From the NCBI RefSeq assembly GCF_014204895.1, contig NZ_JACHMF010000001.1, positions 1,922,001 through 1,986,000 on the forward strand: DNA of 64,000 bases, read 5' to 3'. This DNA comes from Paractinoplanes abujensis. GTDB taxonomy: Bacteria; Actinomycetota; Actinomycetes; Mycobacteriales; Micromonosporaceae. Each line of letters opens with the position of its first letter. Position 1 is the first letter of the stretch. The position numbers and the translations under genes were made by a program. Shown piece by piece: positions 59,840 through 64,000 of the stretch. The notes under the pieces were generated by a model that saw only the letters and a program-made list of their open reading frames with translations, had not been told where the DNA came from and made no database searches.

Positions 59840-60643
59840 ATGACGAACTCGGCCTGGACCGGTCTGGTGCCGGTGGACGACACGGCCCTCGCGGTCACCG
59901 ACACCGGCGGCGACGGGCCACCGGTGATCTACCTGAACGGACAGTTCGCCACCCAGGGCTACTGGCGTCGGGTCCGCGCCGAACTCGGGCCGCAGTGGCG
60001 GCACATCACGTTCGACGGACGGGCCCGCGGGCGCCGGTCGGGCCGCTCGGCGGACTACTCGTTCGAGGCCGCCCTACGGGACGTCGACGCGGTCCTCGAG
60101 GCCCGGGGCGTCGACCGGGCGCTCCTGGTGGGCTGGTCCTACGGGGCGGTCGTGGCCGCGCACTGGGCGGCCCGCAACCCCGGGCGGACGGTCGGCGCGG
60201 TCCTCGTCGACGGTGCTTTCCCGTACGACTGGCTGGACGACGCCATGGAGAAGCGGATCCACACCCTGTTCGGCCGGTTGCGGCTGATCGCGCCGGTCCT
60301 GCGGCTCGCCGGGCTGATGCCGCGCATGACCGCCCGGCAGCAAGCCGAGTCCAACATCGAGCTCGGACGGCTGTCGCGGACGGAGGCGCTCGGGCCGGTG
60401 CTCGACACGCTGACGGTGCCGGCCCGGTACGTGGTGGCGTCGGGCACGTCGTTCGGCAGCCGCAACGACGAGCAGGAGCGGATCCGGGCCGGTCTGGACG
60501 CGGTGATGACGCGCAACAGCCACATCCGGCTGAGCGCCAAGGTGAGCAGCAACCACGGCGCGCTCCTGCGCCGCGACTACCGGGCCGTGGCCTCGGCCGT
60601 ACGGGAGGTGGCCGTGACGGACCGCGAAGGAGTGACGTCATGA
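59840..60643 (+). CDS. Alpha/beta hydrolase
   Basis: 267 residues with an AAGGAG ribosome site. The core shows VIYLNGQFATQGYW (oxyanion side), FDGRARGRRSGRS, the nucleophile elbow VGWSYGA and the late SNHGALLRRD (His). The sequence is near haloperoxidase-like or lipase-like hydrolases. The substrate is unknown. It is 78 bases downstream of the DUF4097 gene with no terminator seen, so the two are probably co-transcribed. Confidence 0.83.
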   Translation: MTNSAWTGLVPVDDTALAVTDTGGDGPPVIYLNGQFATQGYWRRVRAELGPQWRHITFDGRARGRRSGRSADYSFEAALRDVDAVLEARGVDRALLVGWSYGAVVAAHWAARNPGRTVGAVLVDGAFPYDWLDDAMEKRIHTLFGRLRLIAPVLRLAGLMPRMTARQQAESNIELGRLSRTEALGPVLDTLTVPARYVVASGTSFGSRNDEQERIRAGLDAVMTRNSHIRLSAKVSSNHGALLRRDYRAVASAVREVAVTDREGVTS

Positions 60644-60661
60644 CGCCGGCGCGGGGCCCGG

Positions 60662-61858
60662 TCAGCGGCGGGTTCGCTGGATCAGGGCGACGCAGGCGAG
60701 GACCACAGCGGCGGCCACCAGCGCGGCCGGGGTGACGGACTCGCCCAGCAGCAGGGCCGACCAGAGCAAGGTGAGCACGGGCTGGGCCAGCTGAACCTGG
60801 CCCACCCGCGCGATCCCGCCCCGGGCCAGGCCCGCGTACCAGGCGAAGAAGCCGAGAAACATCGAGACCGCGGTCAGGTAGGCGAACGCCGACCAGGCCG
60901 CGGTTCCCGCGTGCGGGACGGCGGCGGTCGCCGAAACCGCCGTGATGGTCGCCGTTACGGGCAGCGACAGCACCAGTGCCCAGCAGATCGTGCGGGCCCC
61001 GCCGAGCTCCCGGGCCAAGGCGCCGCCCTCGGCGTAACCCAGTCCGCAGAGGATGACCGCGGCCAGCAGAAACAGGTCGGAAGCGGCAAGCGCCCCACCG
61101 GCCGCCCCCGTGGCGACGAGGAACGTCAGGACGACGCCCACCCCGGCCGCACCGGCCGGCCAGAACACCCACGGAGGGCGTTCCCCGGCCCGCAACACGG
61201 CGAAAACCGCCGTCACGGCGGGCAGAACGGTGACCACGACCGCGCCGTGCGCCGACGTCTGACTGGTCAGGGCCAGCGACGTGAAAAGCGGAAACCCGAC
61301 CACCACACCCAGGGCGACAATCGCCAGCCGCCGCCACTGCCGACCGGCCGGCCGGGGCGCGCCGGTGATCCGCAGGTAGACGGCGGCCAGGACCGCCGCC
61401 CCGGCCGCCCGCCCGAAAGCCACGAACCAGGCATCCAGCTCACCGACCGCGACGCGGGTGGCCGGCAGCGACATGCTGAACGCCAGCACACCCAGCGCCC
61501 CCAGCGCCAGCCCACCGGCCCGGCCCGGGGCCGCGGAGTTCCTGCTCGGGGCAGCCGCGCGCCCCTCCCGCCGCTCCGCGCCGTGGGTGCCGGTCCGTTG
61601 CGTGCCGTCAGGATCGTGCGGCCGGGAGCGGCCGCTGCTGGGCCGTTGAGCGTCGCCGGCAACCGGCCGTTCCGCGCTGTCGGCAGCCCACCGTTTCGCG
61701 CCGGCTGCGTCTTGCCGTCCCCGGCCCCAGGCGTTTGCTCGTTCCGCGTCGTTGGCGCCCTGTTGCTCGGGGCCGGCCGGGACGCTTCCGTTCGGTGGAC
61801 CTGTGGTCGCCGACGCTGTTACCGGCCCGGCGGTGGTAGCGCTACTCTGGTCCCTCAT
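60662..61858 (-). CDS. EamA/DMT-family transporter with uncertain N-terminal extension
   Basis: Up to 398 residues. From about residue 115 on, ten hydrophobic helices in two EamA repeats can be traced (GGLALGALGVLAFSMSLPAT at the first). The family exports metabolites or amino acids. The first 115 residues are Ala/Gly/Pro/Arg-rich low complexity and may not be translated, or may be a disordered tail. No ATG or GTG with a ribosome site is found close to the first helix. The far ATG at 61858 overlaps the start of the divergent MocR gene by 3 bases. MocR genes often control a neighbouring transporter. Confidence 0.72.
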   Translation of the reverse strand: MRDQSSATTAGPVTASATTGPPNGSVPAGPEQQGANDAERANAWGRGRQDAAGAKRWAADSAERPVAGDAQRPSSGRSRPHDPDGTQRTGTHGAERREGRAAAPSRNSAAPGRAGGLALGALGVLAFSMSLPATRVAVGELDAWFVAFGRAAGAAVLAAVYLRITGAPRPAGRQWRRLAIVALGVVVGFPLFTSLALTSQTSAHGAVVVTVLPAVTAVFAVLRAGERPPWVFWPAGAAGVGVVLTFLVATGAAGGALAASDLFLLAAVILCGLGYAEGGALARELGGARTICWALVLSLPVTATITAVSATAAVPHAGTAAWSAFAYLTAVSMFLGFFAWYAGLARGGIARVGQVQLAQPVLTLLWSALLLGESVTPAALVAAAVVLACVALIQRTRR

Positions 61859-63263
61859 GAGTGACGGTAACGCAGTCGATCGCGTTATCCAAGATCTGCG
61901 CGAGCGGGCCGGTGCGGCCCCGTCAGGGTCCAGGCTGCCCTCCGTACGGGAATTGACCGCTCGGCATCACGCCTCACCGGTCACTGTCGCGGCGGCGATC
62001 CGGGCCCTTGTGCGCGAAGGGCTTGTCGAAGCACGGCCGGGGCAGGGCACCTTTGTTGCGCAGCGCGAGCCGCGCGGCCGGAACCGGCAGAGCGCACGAC
62101 CCGACCTGTCGTGGCAGACCGTGGCCTTAGGAGCGAGGCGCGGCGGCGAGGAGGAGCTGCAAGCGTTACTCGCGACACCGCCTGACGGGACCATTGCGTT
62201 ATCCGGTGGCTACCTCGACCCGGAGCTGCAGCCGACGGCCGCCCTCGGTGCGGCGCTGGCCCGGGCCGCCCGGCAACCCGCCGCCTGGCAGCGCGGACCG
62301 GCGGAGGGCCGGGCCGACCTGCGCGCCTGGTTCGCCCGGGACCCGGGCCTGCGCGCCGACGACATGGTGATCAGCCCCGGCGGTCAGGCCGCGATCACGT
62401 CGACCCTGCGCGCCCTGACCAACCCGGGCGACACCCTCCTCGTGGAGTCACCGACCTATCTGGGCGCGCTGGCCGCGGCCCGCGCCGCGGGACTCACCGT
62501 CATCCCCGTGCCGGCGGACGCCAACGGCGTGCTCCCCGACCAGTTGCGGGCGGCGTTCACCCGCACCGGGGCGCGCGTCTTCTACAGCCAGCCCCTGTAC
62601 GCCAACCCGACCGGCGCCACCCTGGCCCCGCACCGCAGGATCGAGGTGCTCGACGCCGTACGCGAAACCGGTTCTTTTCTCATCGAGGACGACTATGCCC
62701 GCGACCTGGCCATCGACGGCACACCACCGCCCCCGCTCGCGGCCGACGACCCGGACGGTCACGTCGTGCATCTGCGCTCGCTCACCAAGTCGGCCGCCCC
62801 CGGCCTGCGGATCGCCGCGATCGGGGCCCGGGGTCAGGCCGGGGCCCGGTTGCGCGCGGCCCGCCTGCTCGACGACCTGTTCGTGGCGGGCCCCTTGCAG
62901 CAGGCCGCCCTCGAACTGGTCACGTCGCCGGCCTGGGACCGCCACCGTCGTGCGCTCCGCAAGGAGTTGCGCGCCCGCCGCGACGCGCTCCTGACCGCTC
63001 TGCGCCGGCATCTTCCGCTCGACGCGGGCCAGGCTCCCACCGGCGGCCTGCACCTGTGGGTGCGTTCCGGTCATGACATCGACGACGTGGCGCTGGCCTC
63101 CGCCGCCGCGGCCGAGGGCGTCATCGTCTTTCCCGGCCGCCCCTGGTTCGCGGCCGAGCCGCCGGCCGCCTACTTGCGCCTCACCTACGCCGCGGCCCCG
63201 CCCGCCCTGATGGACGAGGCCGTCGTCCGCCTCAAGCGCGCGTTCGACAAGGTGAACGCATAG
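61857..63263 (+). CDS. MocR/PdxR-type regulator (GntR HTH with aminotransferase domain)
   Basis: 468 residues from ATG 61857 (MSDGNAVDRVIQDL); the frame is open upstream but carries no family sequence. The GntR winged helix (about 5-70) has SRLPSVRELTARHHASPVTV. The rest is a fold-type I aminotransferase-like domain. It has YANPTGATLAPHRR (PLP ring and phosphate contacts), IEDDYARDLA, and the PLP lysine in LRSLTKSAAPGLRI. Such regulators sense PLP or amino acids. A TACTCT box 8 bases before the ATG suggests a leaderless start. It likely controls the divergent DMT transporter. Confidence 0.88.
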   Translation: MSDGNAVDRVIQDLRERAGAAPSGSRLPSVRELTARHHASPVTVAAAIRALVREGLVEARPGQGTFVAQREPRGRNRQSARPDLSWQTVALGARRGGEEELQALLATPPDGTIALSGGYLDPELQPTAALGAALARAARQPAAWQRGPAEGRADLRAWFARDPGLRADDMVISPGGQAAITSTLRALTNPGDTLLVESPTYLGALAAARAAGLTVIPVPADANGVLPDQLRAAFTRTGARVFYSQPLYANPTGATLAPHRRIEVLDAVRETGSFLIEDDYARDLAIDGTPPPPLAADDPDGHVVHLRSLTKSAAPGLRIAAIGARGQAGARLRAARLLDDLFVAGPLQQAALELVTSPAWDRHRRALRKELRARRDALLTALRRHLPLDAGQAPTGGLHLWVRSGHDIDDVALASAAAAEGVIVFPGRPWFAAEPPAAYLRLTYAAAPPALMDEAVVRLKRAFDKVNA

Positions 63264-63307
63264 GGACTGTCTCCTGGCTGCGTCCGGACCCAGGTACCGG
63301 ACAGACC

Positions 63308-63787
63308 TCAGCGAAGGGTGCGCAAGGCGGCGTCGAGCGTGGTGAAGATCGTGTCGCCGCCCTCGTCGTCCCAGTGCGGCGCCGGGTCGGGTTGGCCGGG
63401 GGCCGGGGCGTACAGCCACCAGAGGTTCTGCCACGGGTCGAGCATGCGACCCACAGTGGTCTCACCGTAGAACGGGGTCGGCTCGGTGACGATCCTCGCG
63501 CCTCGTTCGGCTGCGCGTTTCTGCACGGTCGCGACGTCGGTGACCCAGACCTGCAGCAGGCCGGGGCGCAGCGGCCAGCCGTCCAGGCGGTCCACGATCA
63601 TCAGGTCGACGCTGCCCAGCCGCAGCTCGGAGTGGATGAGTTTGCCGTCGGGCATCTCGGTGTGCGCCTCGGGGGTCTCGCCGACGTCGAAGACCTCGGA
63701 CACGAAGGTGATCAGGCCGGCCGCGTCCTCGACCATGACGAACGGGTTCAGGACGGCGCCGTGCCCGGGCGTGTGCAACATGCTCAT
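63308..63787 (-). CDS. VOC-family (glyoxalase-like) protein
   Basis: 159 residues from ATG 63787 (MSMLHTPGHGAVLNPF). Two beta-alpha-beta modules fill the chain: FVMVEDAAGLITFVSEVFDV with IHSELRLGSVDLMIVD, then LLQVWVTDVATVQKRAAE with RMLDPWQNLWWLYA. The PhnB-like subgroup fits best. The function is unknown; members include isomerases, resistance proteins and dioxygenases. The frame stays open upstream without family sequence. Confidence 0.82.
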   Translation of the reverse strand: MSMLHTPGHGAVLNPFVMVEDAAGLITFVSEVFDVGETPEAHTEMPDGKLIHSELRLGSVDLMIVDRLDGWPLRPGLLQVWVTDVATVQKRAAERGARIVTEPTPFYGETTVGRMLDPWQNLWWLYAPAPGQPDPAPHWDDEGGDTIFTTLDAALRTLR

Positions 63788-63885
63788 GTCTCGAGCGAAC
63801 CAGCAATTCCGGTCATTTCCCGACCGCTGTCCCGACTGCGGCGGCTGGTGCCGGTGGCGGCTCCGCACGGGGGTCACAGGCGTTG

Positions 63886-64000
63886 CTACAGCTCGACCGG
63901 GCGGCCGGGGTAGACCTCCGGCCCGTACGCCTCGGTGGCGCGCCAACCGTGGTCGGTCACGTTTGCGCGGAGCGTGTCGCCGTCGCCCGGCCCACCAACA
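63886..64000 (-). CDS. C-terminal end of a gene cut by the window edge
   Basis: The last 38 codons of a minus-strand frame end at TAG (63886-63888). They read GDTLRANVTDHGWRATEAYG and end in YPGRPVEL. The composition is coding-like. Too short to name. Confidence 0.45.
   Translation of the reverse strand, partial: VGGPGDGDTLRANVTDHGWRATEAYGPEVYPGRPVEL

Noticed and set aside
1..64000. tRNA, rRNA, integrase or transposase genes that would bound the island.
   Set aside because: None was recognised on either strand; the IS30-like HTH at 58162-58902 is part of a regulator, not an intact transposase.

Overview
The window is GC-rich DNA with dense, overlapping genes, frequent GTG/TTG starts and several apparently leaderless starts. 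It also carries an F420-dependent oxidoreductase, a BTAD regulator, MocR and LacI regulators and CUT1 sugar transporters without their own ATPase. Together these point to a filamentous actinobacterium, most likely of the Actinoplanes/Micromonospora type. That placement is inferred from gene content and composition; there is no rRNA or tRNA here to fix it.

Region by region. 1-8862: the end of a TrpB-like gene, a LacI regulator, then a galactoside operon (GH42 beta-galactosidase, two ABC permeases, a sugar-binding lipoprotein, GH36 alpha-galactosidase) behind a promoter with two palindromic operators. 9202-16581: four overlapping minus-strand genes for an FtsX/MacB-type ABC system; one ATPase ends in an AbrB-like domain. 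16657-23915: a minus-strand sugar operon (binding protein, two permeases, class II aldolase, ADP-dependent sugar kinase, mannose-6-phosphate isomerase-like protein) divergent from a DeoR regulator. 23951-31221: an EcsC-like protein, a phosphotransferase-family protein, a decayed ThuA-type gene, a GGDEF and GGDEF-EAL pair, and an aldo/keto reductase.

31432-40681 looks like an accessory island and is the most interesting part. It holds (a) a two-gene unit, translationally coupled, of a CBS-pair protein with a C-terminal HEPN-like RNKVFH motif and a complete SF2 helicase-like fold whose Walker A lysine and Walker B glutamate are gone; (b) a patchwork of broken genes (33367-34740); (c) a 1483-residue UPF1/DNA2-like SF1 helicase with a C-terminal Vsr-like nuclease domain, followed by a HEPN-like Abi-type gene; and (d) a MarR pseudogene. 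I read (a) and (c) as two candidate anti-phage or RNA/DNA quality-control modules. No integrase or tRNA boundary was seen.

40755-64000 is mostly housekeeping and accessory metabolism. It includes an OFA-family MFS transporter with its 32-residue small subunit, a deaminase, TauE/SafE and LURP-one-like proteins, an ArsR-SRPBCC pair, a BTAD regulator, a dehalogenase-like hydrolase and a ricin-domain secreted protein with a 21-bp minisatellite. Further on are a gluzincin-type protease, an F420-type oxidoreductase, a Tat-exported hydrolase, DUF427, YbaK, UBP zinc finger, phosphoesterase, GNAT and glycosyltransferase genes. The window ends with an unusual IS30-HTH/GbsR regulator facing a DUF4097-hydrolase pair across GCAAC palindromes, then a DMT transporter and MocR regulator whose start codons overlap head to head, a VOC protein and a partial gene.
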